Assembly (NCBI GenBank): GCA_008828725.1
Contig: MEHQ01000463.1
Span: 520,866-584,865 of the forward strand
Direction of reading: 5' to 3'
DNA: 64,000 nucleotides
Source: Saccharina japonica
Lineage: Eukaryota > Sar > Phaeophyceae > Laminariales > Laminariaceae
How positions within the stretch are numbered: the first letter of the stretch is position 1; every line of letters begins with the position of its first letter. The position numbers and the translations under genes were made by a program. The notes below the pieces were generated by a model. That model worked only from the letters and a program-made list of their open reading frames with translations. It was not told the DNA's origin and did no database searches. This document shows, piece by piece, positions 1 through 10,242 of this stretch.

Positions 1-1000
1 TTTCGTCCCCAATGTGTCTCTTTCGCTCCCCCTCTTTCAGCTTGAGCGTGAAACACCATTTTTGTATTTTTTCGGATTTGGTTTTTGGGATTTCCGCGCT
101 GCTCTTCTTGAGTGTGCTGCAAGTCGTTCCCACAAACCGCATGGCGACCTCGACTATCGAGCGCCTTCACTTTTGTTTTTTCGGATTTGGTTTTTGGGAT
201 TTCCGCGCTGCTCTTCTTGAGTGTGCTGCAAGTCGTTCCCACAAACCGCATGGCTACCTCGACTATCGAGCGCCTTCCTCTTTTCCCACTTGGGCCGTTC
301 ACTTTGCACCGCTCCACCAGACCGCTTCGTTTTAAGATCGCTCACCGCGTATCATCCTTGGGTCTGTGGACTACCGTGCCCTGTTTTCTGTTTTTGCCTT
401 TGTTTCCCCTTTTGGCATTCTGCATGCATATCTCGTATTTTTGTTCCTCCCCCCTATATCATAGGCCGGGAGTCATACGTGGTAGCACTCAAATCGACAC
501 CTAAATTCGTGCCGTCTAGTTTTACAGTATATTACTCTCTGGAACCTTTTTCTTGCCAACACTGCGTGTCGGCGTATCTTTCGTTCCCTTGAGTATCCTT
601 CTGTAAAGTTGCAGATTATTTTTTTTTCCTTCGGATTTACCAGGCTTTCGCCTTACAAGTTATAGAGGTGTGGGAGGGGGTTGTGAAGCACAGTATCTTC
701 GATCCATTTCTCAGAATTTTCTGGATGGATTTTGTACCCTCCTGATTTGTATGCATCTGCATATACTGCCCTTCAGGGTGGGCTTGTGTCATGGTATTCA
801 TGGTATCCCCGTTTCCCCTCTATTGTTGAGGTGGCGTGTTTCTGATGAAACGCGCATCGAGCAAATAATATTTGCTCCCCCTGGTTCTCAGAATTATCTG
901 AGCCCAGAACCAGCGTGATAATAAATATAAGACTTCAAGCATCAAAAACTGTGAGTAACTGAGTTGCGTCTCGTCTCAAACCTGCACGGTAGTCGGGCTT
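1..1000 (+). repeat. LTR-like segment (5' copy, left edge outside the window)
   Basis: This non-coding stretch resembles 12,545-12,920 in its last 350 bases. Both share a run built as ttagaa/gtt-gtgtgaggggg-tttgaggag-atcttcgac, a later catatac-cagggtgggct block, an AATAAA-type polyadenylation signal (near 920 and 12,835) and the string aaacctgca at the far end. Known LTRs combine a polyadenylation signal with a conserved end, so I infer two diverged LTRs of one family. They need not belong to the same insertion, because unrelated repeats fill most of the space between them. The left edge is cut off by the window. Confidence 0.45.
72..289. repeat. 109-bp tandem duplication
   Basis: The segment starting tcggatttggtttttggg at 72 is repeated at 181 with a single obvious substitution (ggcgacc against ggctacc) until about 288. 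The period is 109 bases. Overlapping open frames of up to 130 codons here arise from the duplication and show no recognisable domain. Confidence 0.9.
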
Positions 1001-1058
1001 GCCCCATACCGCATTTGTAGCTACGTACCTAACCTCCCCAGGGCAGTAATACGTTTAT

Positions 1059-2228
1059 ATATCGATCGATACCTATTGCGCAATTCAATAGGTTCGATGT
1101 TTAGTTGATCGATAGCTATTACCCAGTTCAATAGGTTTGCAATTATATCGATCGAAACCTACTGCTCAATTCAGTATGTTCGTAAGGGTGTCGAGCAATG
1201 CCTACTGCTCAACATCATAGTCTTGCGACGATTCGATCGATACCTATCGCCCAATGCAATATGTTTGCAAGGGTATCGATCGATGCCTTTTGCCCTAGTC
1301 AATAAATAGCTCGACAAGGGTATTGATCGACCATTCACACGCCTATTAGAAGAAGAATCGCCTATTGCATCAATTTCTCTTAACCTATTGGTCCATGAGT
1401 CAGCATCGATCGACAATGTTACATACCCATTGGAAGATAAATTGCGTATTGTACAGTCAGTATGAATCTATTGTACGAATATATGGGCATCGATAGTCAA
1501 TTTGAAATACCTATCCCAAGTACACTAGGCTACTGCTCACATCTGTCCGAACCCATTGGTTAAAGAAGTAGGTGTCGATAGACAGTTTCGAATACCTATC
1601 CCAAGTGCAATAGGCTACTGCACAATCAGTATGGACCTATTGGTCAAAGCGATAGGTATCGATAGACAATTTCCAACATCTATCGGAAGTACAATAGGCT
1701 ACTGTCCAAATCTAATAGAACCTATTGGTCAAAGCAATAGGTATCGATAGACAATTTCCAATACCTATCGGAAGTACAATAGGCTACTGCCTAAATCTAT
1801 CCGAACCTATTGGTTAAAGCCATAGGTATCGATAGACAATATAAAATACCTATTGGCCAAAGCAATAGGTATCGATAGACCATTCCAAATACCTATTGTC
1901 CAGAGCAATAGGTATCGATAGACAATTTCCAATACCTACTGGCCAAAGCAATAGATATAGATAGACAATTCAAAATACCTATCGAAAGTACAATAGGCTA
2001 TTGCACACATCAGTGTGAACCTATTGGTCTAAGAAATAGGTATCGACAGACATTTTCCAATACCTATCCCAAGTACAATAGGCTACTGCACAAATCAGTG
2101 TGAACCTATTGGACGAAGAAATAGGTATCGATAGGCAATTTATAATACCTATTGCAGGGGCCAATAGGTATCGATAGGTAATATCCCAACCTATTGAAAT
2201 ATCAATAGGCATATCCAATAGGCTATCG
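1059..2228. repeat. Satellite array with 43-bp and about 85-bp periods
   Basis: The motif ATAGGTATCGATAG recurs at about 1661, 1737, 1822, 1865, 1908, 1950, 2036, 2120 and 2163, giving spacings near 85 or near 43. The longer unit reads gaacctattgg, then ataggtatcgatagacaat, then acctatcggaagtacaatagg. The core is palindromic around TATCGATA, and ACCTAT and ATAGGT alternate, so every unit can fold back on itself. The left part (1059-1500) is more degenerate. Open frames inside are incidental. Confidence 0.9.
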
Positions 2229-2892
2229 TCCAGGGTGTGCTAATGTACGAGTACTCGTACCTGGTATGTATTGTTTCATATCATACCTGGTATTGTTTGT
2301 GACATATTATACATACATATTTTTCTCCTTTTTTTTTCTCTCTCTGAGAACCGTCGCCAACAGCGCTAACTCTCAACTCGATATCACGTTCCGTTTGGTT
2401 ACACACCCGCAGAGCGCCCACACGTTCCACGTTGTTTTGGAGTACGACGGTTTTCCCCTGTCAGCAGATCCCACCGGATGCAGCAGCCCTCTCGGAGTCT
2501 CGTGGCACTGTCCACCATACAATCTCGGAGTCAGAATCATCGACCATCGTCGCGGGAACACCTGGCTTGGCTGCCCAGAAGAAAAAGGAGGGCACAAATT
2601 CCTGGCTTGGTTGCCCAAACCAGCGACTACCCCACGTGTGCTTACACGTGCAGCAGGAACCTCGTGCTTGCTTGCGCTCGACGTGGGGATGCTGACCTGC
2701 ACTTGATGCCTTTCTCGAAAGGAGTGGCTATCTGCAGGTCCCTACCCAACGCCAAAACCAACCATTCTCTATCCCAGTCCCCGGTAAGGACAGGCCTCAC
2801 TCTCTCTACCAATAAACCCTGTTTTGTTCGTTATTCCGTTGCGGAGGCCGTTACTTCATCTACGTACAAAACTACCCTTTTACATACAACAC
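2229..2892. other. Unassigned interval, possibly LTR-like
   Basis: A perfect 16-bp palindrome, GTACGAGTACTCGTAC, lies at 2245-2260. From 2344 to about 2860 the sequence is GC-richer and open in several frames on both strands, with an imperfect internal repeat (tggcttgg-tgccca at 2562 and 2602) and a CAATAAA signal near 2812. That layout would fit the end of an LTR, but I found no partner copy in the window. No protein domain was recognised. Confidence 0.25.
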
Positions 2893-3232
2893 CCGGTCGC
2901 CCCGGTGGTCTAACAGGTAGCCACGAAGCCTGTTAGGTTGGAGGTCGAGGGTTCGAGCCTCCGTATGGAGATTTGTATTCTCCAATGACAACAGCCACTC
3001 GTACATAGCTGTCGAGAGCGCATATTATAGCGTGCGTAAGCACAATTCGACGAGAGTTGACGACGGAGGACAACGCTGAAATTTCTTGCGATAAAAATGC
3101 AAGGCAAGAACCGTAGTGGGGGAGGAGGGAGAGGAGCCTACTTTGTGACCCCGGATCTGAGTTACGACTATGAATAGCAAGGAGAGAGAAAAAGGACGGG
3201 CGAAGATAATAAGTGAGATAAAAAAATAAAGA
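2893..3232 (+). mobile_element. tRNA-derived SINE, family 1 (older copy)
   Basis: The head CGGTCGCCCCGGTGGTCTAA contains an RNA polymerase III A-box-like segment, and GGGTTCGAGCC about 50 bases later is a B box. The tail continues through the same body seen at 25,961, 36,085 and 44,943 (gagagcgcatattatagcg, then gtgggggaggagggag, then gatctgagttacgacta) and ends in an A-rich run. This copy is the most diverged of the four, with several internal differences. It carries no coding sequence. Confidence 0.85.
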
Positions 3233-3294
3233 AAACCGCCAACAACAACAACAACACCATCATGATTCAACGTCGTAAATATGTATTCATGATA

Positions 3295-4379
3295 CCGAGG
3301 GTGTGGTAAAACAATTGTTTTTCGACACCTCACGTCGAGTTATGCAACTTCGACCCTCCCGACTCCCGACAGGGGGGAGGGGGGTACCTGCCACCGTCCC
3401 CTCCCTCTACGCCTGAACAATAACTATAAAAAAATGAACACAGGGGACAATAGAGAGCCCGCTTGATACAAGTCCTTCCATAGTACTACAATACTACCTG
3501 ACAGCGTCCCCTCCTTCTACGCCTGAACAATAACTATACAAAATTGAACACAGGGGATGGTAGAGAGCTGTCCCCTGCTTGATACAAGGCCTTCCATAGT
3601 ATTATAATGCGCGCTGCGGCCTATAGGCCGCAGCTGCGTAGTGACAGCGACTGCAGCAGTAGTGAGAGGAACAAAGAAAGGGGCTATGAGCTCGCTCGAA
3701 GGTGGACCAGAAGGCCTAAAAGATCCATGGGATCGAAATATAGGCTTGGCATGGAATGTCGAGTGCGTTCTTTTCTTGCTTCGGCACATTGTATTCGGTC
3801 GACAAGCTTGGTCGGATCAACATGCAGGTTCAGATAGATGGATAGACCCCAGGCAGGTATCTTTAACACCTGTGTATACCTTTTCAACGATAATCCATCA
3901 GGGAAACCAACCGCTGACCGCGCCTGGTGTCATTGACATCTTGCCTTCCCACATGCTTCTGTACACGTCGTTTACGTCACTGTCGGAGCCATCGCGAACA
4001 GTATTCGACACTGACATTTATTTACATCGTGGAATGCCTGGCTAAGCCGTAAAACGGTAAGACTACGCTTACGAGTACATACATGCCAGTACTATGGTAT
4101 TATACCACCAAGCCTCGACCAAGCAGCAAAGTACAACAATCATACCAGGTATCATATGTCGCACGAGGGATGTGTGGTGTTATGTTGCGTCATTTGACTC
4201 GATGTGAGGGTTTGCACCTCTCCGGTACTCTGTCACACGAATCATATACTGGTACAGTAGTACACCGATACACCCTGGATACACTCAAACAAAATCGTTG
4301 TTAACAAAATATGTTTCGAGCCCTGGGGCTGGGGGTTACGTATATAGGTGTTTGATATCCAAATTCCCGGCCGCCCCTG
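3295..4379 (+). mobile_element. Dispersed 1-kb repeat R1, copy a
   Basis: The interval matches the reverse complement of 61,286-62,270 along almost its whole length. Shared landmarks are the GGCCGCCCCTG end at 4369-4379, a duplicated ccttccatagta block with an aggggac motif, the tgcagcagtagtgag motif, and the start motif TTTTTCGACACCTC. The CAGGGGCGGCC end resembles hAT-type termini. Both copies have short open stretches with similar peptides near 3684-3887 and 61,636-61,863, but indels break them, so any ancestral coding region is decayed. Confidence 0.8.
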
Positions 4380-4631
4380 ATGATACTATTATTATGATCT
4401 ACGTATAAGTGCAAGTTTCAGTGTTCTCACTCAAACGACATTCCGTATATAGTCTTTCATCAGATCTCAAAGCTTTATATTATTACAGTAGTAGAGTACG
4501 CACAGCAGAGAGACGCAGATATAAAAAGTGAACAAACATATTTTCTTCCCTCCTCTTATGTATGTACATACGAAAAATGCATATACCTCGTATACGATAT
4601 ATGTAATCTGTGGTCCGGGTTGGATTTTATA
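4380..4631. other. AT-rich spacer, nothing recognised
   Basis: No open frame of interest, repeat partner or terminus was seen here. Confidence 0.5.
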
Positions 4632-4708
4632 TTCGAGAGGGTGATTTCTACACTAATTTCAAGATAACGACTCGCGACTGTCTTATTTTGCTCTAAATCT
4701 CAGCCTGG
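4632..4708 (+). repeat. Direct repeat D, left copy
   Basis: About 77 bases (gagagggtg, aatttcaagataacgactc, ctcagcctgg) match 6222-6300 in the same orientation, and match 19,770-19,932 in the opposite orientation. Left and right copies bracket the ORF at 4771. Short LTRs or target-flanking repeats of a retroelement are possible, but no primer-binding site was verified. Confidence 0.6.
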
Positions 4709-4770
4709 CGGGATCAAGAGAAGTCTCCAGCGAAGGCAAAAGGGCGCCTGCAAGCGACGGAGGAAGAGGC

Positions 4771-5685
4771 ATGTCCTTCTTCGGGGTCGGCGGTTTTTCC
4801 GCCCTCGCCACGTTCCACGGAGCGCCAGCACAGCACCTCCCCGGGCACGGCAGCCAGGACACAGGGCTCGTCCTACAACCTGCACGTCCACGCTACACCA
4901 CCCAGCACACTCGAGCGTTTGGAACAAGCCGAACAGCGGGCGAAGGAGGCGACGTCTCAACGGTGATAGCGCCTTCGCGACACACAGCTGGAGGTGGACG
5001 CGGCGGAGCGAACAGAAACGAGGCTGCCGCAGCTACCGCCAGACAGTTTGAGGCCATCGCTCAGGCAGACAGGGCTAAGGCCACCGACGCTGCCCCAACC
5101 ACACCCCCTTCCCCGCGCCAACAGGACGTCGACTCCGGCTCGACACGGTCTGGTGACGAGGCGTTCCTCCATGGCAGCGTCTTATGCATGTCGGATTTTC
5201 CGCGAGCGGAGTTCGACCCCGCGTTGGCACAAGCGGTCGTGGCCGCGGCCAAAGCCCTCCTGACGGCGACCAAGGAAAAATCGTTCAACCCAGACCTCCT
5301 CTCAGTGGGTAAGGCCTGGAAACGAAAGCCTATTCGCGACTGCTTGAAGCAAATGCGGGCGGCTCCGTCCCGTGCGCTTGTTAAGGCCCTTCGAACGGCC
5401 CACGATGCAGCGCGGGAAACCTTATTCTGGCCTCCTCTGGCGAATGAGATGAAGTACCGCAAAATAAACAAAACTTCGCGCGAAGACAGCCGCGAACGCG
5501 GCACGGACCGCCGTCGGGGTGATGGTGGCTCTGGTGGTGGGGGCACCCACCATCGCCGTGGGGGTGATGGCGGTGGAGGGAGCGGAGGAGGCGTGTCTGG
5601 GGCTGGTGGTGGCACGGGACACCGTCAGAGCGGCGGCCGTGGAAAGAGCAACCGAGGAAGCGGGGGGCGCAGCTCTGGCGGATGA
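4771..5685 (+). CDS. Hypothetical Ala/Gly-rich protein, 304 codons
   Basis: I do not recognise this protein. It begins with a true ATG. Residues 1-75 are low complexity. Residues 85-105 look helical and alanine-rich. Residues 140-225 are the most protein-like part, with alternating charged and hydrophobic residues and KAWKRKPIRD near the middle. From about 235 the chain becomes Arg- then Gly-rich (RGDGG, GGGGSGGG), a composition often seen in nucleic-acid-binding tails. An overlapping frame between 4870 and 5263 encodes a coiled-coil-like stretch (LERLEQAEQRAKEA) and then a Pro-rich run, so the original reading frame may have shifted. Strong GC content sets it apart from its flanks. It sits between direct repeats D, so a gag-like retroelement protein is possible; a real host gene is not excluded. 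Confidence 0.35.
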   Translation: MSFFGVGGFSALATFHGAPAQHLPGHGSQDTGLVLQPARPRYTTQHTRAFGTSRTAGEGGDVSTVIAPSRHTAGGGRGGANRNEAAAATARQFEAIAQADRAKATDAAPTTPPSPRQQDVDSGSTRSGDEAFLHGSVLCMSDFPRAEFDPALAQAVVAAAKALLTATKEKSFNPDLLSVGKAWKRKPIRDCLKQMRAAPSRALVKALRTAHDAARETLFWPPLANEMKYRKINKTSREDSRERGTDRRRGDGGSGGGGTHHRRGGDGGGGSGGGVSGAGGGTGHRQSGGRGKSNRGSGGRSSGG

Positions 5686-5727
5686 TGGGATCGCGCCAGG
5701 GGCCGCCAGCACAGAGACATCTCTATG

Positions 5728-6105
5728 ATCTCCCCCAGCCCGTCTGAGAGCTCCTGCACAGACTATGGTGGCGTCTCAGTGGTGCCCAAACCGAGGCAAG
5801 TAACTTCGTCCCTGGTGGATGGTGAATCTTCCGCCGCGCGGCGGAGTAAGCTGTCCGTGACCGATGACCGCGCTTAACCAGCATCGTCCAACTTAACCCA
5901 CGCTCATGCCGACGCGTTCGACAACGCCGATGCCGCCGCTAAGGCCAAGCATGCCGCCTCTGGTTATCGAGCGTACATCCACTTAGACAGCAAAGACTTG
6001 ACTCTCATTTCCGCTCTACCATTTCCTGCATCTGACAGCAAGACAGATGGCGCACAACAGCTCCTTCGCTCGACTAAGGTAGCGACGACAGACACCCTGA
6101 AATAA
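5728..6105 (+). other. Possible continuation of the GC-rich coding remnant
   Basis: GC-rich, codon-like composition continues past the stop at 5685. One frame reads a Ser/Pro-rich stretch, meets a stop near 5877, then runs through an alanine-rich segment (ADAFDNADAAAKAKHAAS) to about 6105. It has no recognised domain. It may be the 3' part of a broken gene that starts at 4771. Confidence 0.25.
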
Positions 6106-6185
6106 TGACGAGTGTGTCGAGGCTCTATACTCGACCAGTCGTTTTTCCTACAGTAGATTACATTAATACAGTACAGGACACCTAA

Positions 6186-6345
6186 TGAGAAACAGGAAGT
6201 ACGGTCAGGCTGAATTTCTTTTTCAAGAGAGGGTGCGTTCCACACTAGTTTCCAGATAACGACTCCCGAATTAAATATTTTCCTCCAAATCTTAGCCTGG
6301 TTTTCCTAGTATCCTGTTTCTTATTGGATGTTCTGTACTGTAGTG
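6186..6345 (+). repeat. Direct repeat D, right copy (longer)
   Basis: The 6222-6300 core repeats 4632-4708. Flanking sequence (gagaaacagg on the left, tatcctgtttcttattgg on the right) also aligns with the inverted copy at 19,770-19,932, so this is a dispersed family and not only a local duplication. Confidence 0.6.
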
Positions 6346-6631
6346 CGCAATATGTTTTTCAAAGTAAGTAGTATTAACAACAAGCTTTTTAGTAGTAAAC
6401 TCTACGTTTTCTTAAGCTCTGACTATGGCTGAGAGCTTGCTCAGTTGTTTCCATTTTTTCGGGTGTACCTTATTCTGAGTTATGTTTTTCTGACCGGGCC
6501 GGTAGTGTATTGAAATCAGTGTGAAACTAATCCCAATCTCGAACAGGAAATCACGCCTGCTCCAGTGTGTCCTGTTTTATATCATTAATAGGTGTACTAC
6601 GTAACGTACCAACCAGCTGGTATATACCTAT

Positions 6632-6795
6632 CAGTGTTGGGCACCGGGACTGAACTACGGTTATTTAACCGGAAACCGCGATCCGGTTTTCGTAACCGAA
6701 AACCGGACATTTCGAAACCGGCTATTCGGTTATTTCAAATAACCGATCGGGCATAACCGGACCGGTTATTTCCGGTCGGTTATTGTGTCTCCTAT
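6632..6795 (+). mobile_element. hAT-type terminus with ACCGGTT subterminal repeats (remnant)
   Basis: CAGTGTTGGGCACCGG at 6632 is followed by many alternating AACCG, CCGGTTA and GGTTATT motifs in both orientations. Known hAT transposons often start CAGTGTTGGGCA and carry exactly this type of subterminal repeat for transposase binding. I found no matching right end within the next several kilobases and no transposase, so this is probably one end of a broken element. Confidence 0.6.
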
Positions 6796-7631
6796 CCCAT
6801 ACCCCATATAACGCCTCTGTATCTGTATGGAATCCCCTATATGTCAGCACACAAGCTCAGCGCACAACGCACACCAGTAGCCATCGCAGCATCACAGCAG
6901 CACATCAGCAAAACAGCACAGCAGGGCAAAGGACAATGGGTTAGGGTTTCGCTTCTGCGTGTTGAGCGTTAAGTGGTTTTGGAAGCCCTCGTCCATTTTG
7001 TCGTGTGACCAAGAAGCAGGCTCGCTGTCCTGAGCGTCGCTACATCCGCTTTTTCGTAGCCATGCTCCGCCTGCTCGTCTGTTAGCTGTACGTCAATGAC
7101 TCATGCCGGACGACTCAACGACGGGGTGACATGGCAAAGGTGGCACCGAAGTGTCTGTAAAGATCACTTGTGAAGAAGAAGAAAAATCATGGTTTGAAAA
7201 GGCGCTTATGTGGCCATAATGGAAAGAAGATTGACCTCAGGGAGATCAATGGAAAATAAAGAAGAGAAGAGAAGAGTGGAAAAGGGAAGAGGAGTAGAGT
7301 GATCGAGGTGGGGGATGCCTGCATCAGTTCATCTCGGTACAATGCCCATGCTATGGACAGTTACATTCTACCGTAGTGTGTACCGTTCCCTGTAATGTTC
7401 TCTGCAACGTTATAGTAACGTTCTAGCAACGTTCTCAGCATCGTTCCTGATGAAGATGCTTTGGGCATACAACAGAGCGCACTACGAGTAACACAAGCTC
7501 GTAATCTATCCGCATATTGCACTTACCCGATTATCTAGACTAAGATACTCATATAATCGTATCAGTGCGTAGTGACTGCACATCACAATAGATACGTATG
7601 GATCTCAACGTCCATATGCTAACACACCCTC
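6796..7631. other. Interval upstream of gag, no gene recognised
   Basis: The interval holds an A/C-rich stretch with several cagcac words (6845-6935), a purine-rich block (7255-7320) and a short run of degenerate aacgttct words (7390-7450). No protein domain was seen. Part of it should be the 5' leader of the retrotransposon, but the boundary is not visible. Confidence 0.4.
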
Positions 7632-9124
7632 ATGCGATGCGACGACATTTGCACGGATGGCTTGCTTGAGACCGACTGGGTACCCGGTTGGCAAATCCCT
7701 CTCAAGAGCGCGTTCTCACGCGCGATTTTACCTGACAAGCCCATGATCGCTAAGACCACCAATTTGATCGACGACGTTTTTGGACAGGTGCCGCGAGTAG
7801 TTAAGGTGGGAACAACGGGGCCTGACGCCTTCAAATTGCTGCTACGTATCCTGACGTCACATTACGACAGCGCCGACATGGGGGAAGAATACACTAAGTT
7901 GCATGCTTTTGGAGTGTGCACTGGCACCCCCTTTTACGATTTTAGTCGGGAGTTTCGAGTGCTTGTGTCGACAATGACGGGGAACGAGCGTGCCCTGGCT
8001 CCAACGGTAGACGTGGTGTTGGAGGTGGTTCGGATGGCGATTAACGAGCAGTTTCCCACGTTGATGCCTACTTTGTGCCTTGGTTCTATGGCAATGGATG
8101 CGAGGCCGTACGCTTCGTTGGATGATATGGGGAAGCCTTTTGCTGACTTGGGACATAATAACACACCTGCCGTTAACGGCGAAACACATTTTTCTCTGCC
8201 TGTTTCTCCGACGGGTACGCGGCCATCCGCCCTATCGGGGCCCCGGCCCGCCAGTTATGGTCGCGGCCAGGGCCGATTGCCGCCTCAGCCGCCTTCATGA
8301 CAGACAGGGGCGAGCCATGATCCGATTGTTTTAACTGTGGATGGCCCCTCTGACCCTTGGTTGGATAATTCTTACAACTGTTGGCCTTTGGCAGAACAAC
8401 ACCATGCAGAAGGTTTCGCGGTTTGTTCGTCCTTTGATACCGAGGATCCTCCTCTCAGGACCAACGTTCTCTTACCCACCGCCCGTGCCCAAGCAGTCCG
8501 TGATAACCGGGGACACTGCCTAAATTGCCACGAGGACACGCACTGCTTCAAAAACTGTCGACATGCGTTCATTAATGCGAGTGATCTCTTGAACCCTTAC
8601 CTTGGTAGCCTTGGCGATGATAGCGCTTTCCGACGATAGCAAGCAACGCATGGGCAGTCACCGCCGCGGTGATACACGCCCCCGCTCCAACCCCAACAAG
8701 CACAATGGCCGCCACCGCTCAGGCCCATCGAGAGGACATCAGCAGGGGCGCGGCCAGGCTAACAGTCGCGTACATCCTATGATAACCAAAACACGCCTGG
8801 CTTCCACCGAGGTATCCCGCCCTCGTCTGCCTCCTCTGCCCCCGCCACTACTCCGGGTGGGCGTTACGGAGCTGCCCACAACACGAGCGGCAACCCAAAC
8901 GTACGCCAGCCAGACTATTTTCGCTCTGGCAAATGACGGGTCGATGTTGATACGACTCAGCCCGCCCGTCCGTCGTCAGCAATGCCGGGGAAAACAATTA
9001 TTTTGTTTAACAAGATGCCCGAGTACCTTCGGCCTGTCCAGCCAGCAAGACAGGTAGTGTTACCTCGATCAAGCACCCACGGGCTCCCCAGCCTCCTGCA
9101 AATATTACTGATGGTGGCGTACCG
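7632..9124 (+). pseudogene. Retrotransposon gag with CCHC zinc knuckle (decayed)
   Basis: Gag coats the element RNA inside cytoplasmic particles. Here the frame opens with ATG at 7632 and gives 222 codons, including a helical segment typical of gag capsids (DAFKLLLRIL, then VLVSTMTGNERALAP, then MAINEQFP), ending in a Pro/Gly/Arg tail. A TGA at 8298 and a TAA at 8332 interrupt it. The same frame resumes and contains a nucleocapsid knuckle, C-x2-C-x4-H-x4-C, at 8517-8558. After 8639 a Gly/Arg/His-rich basic stretch continues in the +1 frame, and the first frame then becomes plausible again from about 8775. At least two stops and two frame changes make this a pseudogene. Upstream of the ATG an in-frame TAA at 7617 supports the start. 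The family looks like a Ty3/gypsy-type element because of the integrase downstream. Confidence 0.75.
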
Positions 9125-10242
9125 GTGACGGGAACACACGCTTCGCGCATTGTTCCCCTCGGCCGGGGTACATTCTCGACGAAGGGAACCCGCGCTTCGA
9201 GCGCCGTCCCCCTCGGTCATGGTCCTCACTCGGCCACGGGAACGCGCGCTCCCAGCGCTGTTCCCCTGAGCCTTGGCCCAAACTTGGCAACGGGGACCCG
9301 CGCTTCAAGCGACGGATCCCGCGTTCGGGGTAAAGGAGTCTGCGCTTCACTTGCCGCTCCTCCCTGTCACGCACCAAGCAGCACTCAGAATGCTGCCCCC
9401 GCGCGACGCTATACTTTGCTAGAGCGTTCGCCACCTCCTCTATCTGACCGTGTAGTGGCGGTTGGCTTGAGGTGTGGAAAGGCGGACGCCAAAACACCGA
9501 GACCCTTGGCGAGAATCGGCTCGGTGATCCCTCAAGACAGCAGCGGGCGCTCTATCATTTTCCCTATCAAGGAGGAGTCGACCAGAATGAGTACCTCGTC
9601 CCCCTTCTCCAAGAAACCTAAGCGGAGAGAGCCTACTCGGGAGGGGATTTTGTTGACGCTTTCCCGAGTCCCGTTTTCGAAGACGCCCCCAGGGTCTCCT
9701 GACCCTCATTAATCTTCGTGCACGCTACCCCACGTGCATCATGCACCGTCGGTAACAGTGGAGCAGGAAGCAGACCCGACACTGCCCGACGGGCCAGTGG
9801 TGACACCACGGCCTCCAGTCAGATCAACTGGATGCTATACCCGTATAAATACGGACGTTTCACGCCTTTTGTCAAGCAGAGGGGGCTCAGAGCCCCCTGC
9901 CTCTTTGAGGGCAATACGAGCCCCCTCTTAAACATTTCCGCCAACGGGAGTGGGTGACGCGAGGCCAGGAACCGTGGATTCGGACCCGCCTTGTGCACCC
10001 GTGGCCCGGTGCCCCCTGAGAGGGGCACCGCAAGCCCCAACTGCCGAGGCCCGGTGCTCCCGGACGGGGGCACCGCAGCCCCCAACGGCTGCGGTCCAGT
10101 GCCCCTTAACGGGGGCACCGCAGACCCAACCTGCCGAGGCCCAGTGCCCCCAGCCGGGGACACCGCCGGCCCAAACTGCCGAGGCCCAGTGCCCCCAAAC
10201 GGGGACACTGCAGGCCCAAACGGCCAATACGGCCACCGGCGG
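9125..10242 (+). pseudogene. Gag-to-NADAR linker with two tandem peptide repeats
   Basis: One frame stays largely open from 9125 to 10,242, broken by stops at 9712 and 9931. At 9125-9320 it encodes about three copies of a 19-residue unit of the type TGTRASSAVPLGHG. At 10,022-10,240 it encodes five copies of a 15-residue unit of the type GAPQxPTAEAxCPxT (45-bp period), each with one Cys. The frame leads directly into the NADAR domain, so the repeats belong to the same ancestral polyprotein. Their role is unknown; a flexible spacer is my inference. Confidence 0.6.
10022..10240 (+). repeat. 45-bp coding minisatellite, five units
   Basis: GGGGCACCGCA-type starts recur every 45 bases (10,022, 10,067 and onward) with a GC-rich body. 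The period is a multiple of three, and the reading frame is kept across all units, as expected for selected coding repeats. Confidence 0.85.

Noticed and set aside
1059..2228. CRISPR-like array
   Set aside because: Units are continuous with no unique spacers, so it is a satellite.
2266..2706. 146-codon frame as a secreted protein
   Set aside because: The hydrophobic start is a T-rich simple stretch and the opposite strand is equally open.
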